Source: Taenia hydatigena (lineage: Eukaryota > Platyhelminthes > Cestoda > Cyclophyllidea > Taeniidae). Taken from it: 64,000 nt of DNA. The position numbers and the translations under genes were made by a program. The DNA lies in contig JADWOT020001577.1 in the NCBI GenBank assembly GCA_036345935.2, positions 1,535,795 through 1,599,794 of the forward strand. The letters are read 5' to 3'. Positions 62,763 through 64,000 of this stretch are shown here, piece by piece; within the stretch, counting starts at the first letter, position 1; each line of letters opens with the position of its first letter. The notes beneath the pieces are model-generated. The model had not been told where the DNA came from. It saw only the letters and a program-made list of their open reading frames with translations, and ran no database searches.

Positions 62763-64000
62763 GCTCGAACTGACATCAAATGACGAGCAGTGAGGCATTA
62801 CCTAACCTTATATATTGCGGACAAGAATCCCATTGGTCTGACCTCCTACAACTCATTGGTCAACAGTGAATAGTTAGGATTCGAGGGCATGAACAATGAT
62901 TAGGACCGAGGGGTGCTAGGCTTTAATAAGCAAACCATTCCACATTTCCCATTGGTGTTGATCGTATCTACTAACTATTCGACTGAAGAATCCGTTCAGA
63001 CATTCTGAATTTACTTGGTCTTGCTGGAATATTTATTTCATTTGATTTGTATGTCAAGGCGATGAATAAACACCCGGAATGATTTCCTGCCTCATCATAT
63101 CGTTCGGTGCATAACAGCCACTGTCGAATGCTCATTTTGAAATTATGTACAACTGTGCACTTTAATTTATGCTTGTAGTGGTAAGGTAGGGCAATGGCGC
63201 ATTTTGAGGCAAATAGCAATGACGAGTAAACTTTTGTGCGAAAATGACTACTTAACTAAAAGAGAATTGCTATCTCACATGGCTCAATGGCACCTCTGCA
63301 GTCAGAAGAAGTTATGAAGACACAGTACCTTCGATAAACGCCTCAGCTTTCACGCATTCTAATGGACACTTTGACTCATCATTGACGATAGCGGCTTTAG
63401 ATCTAACTGTTACGGAAACTCATGCATCTGGAATGCTATGATCTTTTCATGGTAATGTAGGTAACGGCAAATACAAAGATCTCAAAGCCAGAGGCCGCAG
63501 TAATAAAGAAGTTGGTAATGAGCGAAGAGGAGAAGATTGACAATCATAGGTGTGTGGTGTATTTGGAGGCTGGAGCATCTGATCTTATCAATGCATGTTA
63601 TGGCTTGATGCATTCCGCAGTGCCTAAGTTTCCTGCCTCTCCTGACATTGTCATCGTGGTCGCTGTCATCCACATCACTCGATTTGAATCCAGTCCGTCA
63701 GGGGTTTGAATGGGTGAAATGCAAATGTTTGTCCATTAATCATAACACAAGTGTGCTTTCAGTCCACTGATCCCGGTTACATGTCGTCTGATGCAGCAGA
63801 AGTCCTTGAATCTGCGTGTTCATGACCAGACTGCCTACACTACGAATCTAGGTCTACGATTTTGCGCCAGTGGGAGCTTTCATAAAATCTTTGCGATGCT
63901 GACTATCGTTTGTCAGCATATGGGTGTCTGCTCACCCATACGTTTTCATTACCAATGGAAACAGATTTGTCCATTTCCCACTGCCACATTCAAGATCGGC
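62763..64000 (-). repeat. Module U upstream of D (diverged, with insert)
   Basis: Promoter-proximal 62763-62890 and distal 63785-64000 match U of B2 (40052-40170 and 40255-40420). About 850 bp between them are unmatched, with no gene seen. It runs off the window end. Confidence 0.55.
62808..62859 (-). promoter_or_regulatory. Core promoter of D
   Basis: CCAAT at 62859-62855 and 62836-62832, and a canonical TATATAA at 62814-62808, about 46 bp before the ATG. The best TATA of the family. Confidence 0.65.

Overview
The window reads as animal nuclear DNA. It contains Snail-type C2H2 zinc-finger genes split by a 137-140 nt GT-AG intron, with CCAAT and TATA boxes upstream and AATAAA signals downstream. 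There are no operons or ribosome-binding sites. The moderately AT-rich composition, compact gene and short intron would suit a flatworm (perhaps a tapeworm) or another invertebrate, but no sequence here proves the taxon. The only other recognisable gene matter is a pair of decayed Hsp90 fragments. Most of the ORFs in the window look like chance.

Nearly all structure comes from one ancestral module repeated many times in both orientations: U (about 1 kb upstream with promoter), the gene (a tiny first coding exon, an intron, then one large exon), T (about 3-4 kb downstream) and L (about 4 kb further downstream). I find nine gene copies or remnants: A (17008-18263, +), H (26797-27062, -), B (27177-28335, +), A2 (30356-31176, +), E (about 35770-36484, +), B2 (38967-40051, -), F (44013-44111, +), C (55863-57050, -) and D (61563-62762, -). 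The encoded protein has an extreme N-terminal FSIASILEL motif that fits the Eh1 (Groucho/TLE-binding) consensus. It continues with a Ser/Pro/Asn-rich middle and four C-terminal fingers matching Snail/Scratch fingers 2-5. The motif reads correctly only after splicing of the short intron.

Every copy carries its own damage: lost start codon, in-frame stop, frameshift, lost zinc ligand, lost splice acceptor or truncation. B2 is the least damaged. It has an uninterrupted large exon, start codon, donor and promoter, but its acceptor AG has become CG; an in-frame cryptic acceptor would delete the first part of the Eh1 motif. B and B2 are almost identical over about 1.24 kb covering the fingers and 3' flank, but differ in type on one side and fall to roughly 88% on the other, which looks like gene conversion. 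A and A2 show a similar step.

Layout: 1-3489 without recognisable genes; 3490-7435 arm L; 7455-9365 two Hsp90 pseudogene fragments tail to tail; 10660-11790 repeat V1; 15950-21390 unit A; 26249-29760 H/B fold-back; 29790-35260 V2 and unit A2; 35770-38510 unit E; 38514-41020 unit B2 (reversed); 41020-42040 V3; 44013-46650 unit F; 48135-58075 L2, T, C and U (reversed); 58080-60290 loose T pieces; 60740-64000 unit D (reversed). All identity figures are estimates by eye.
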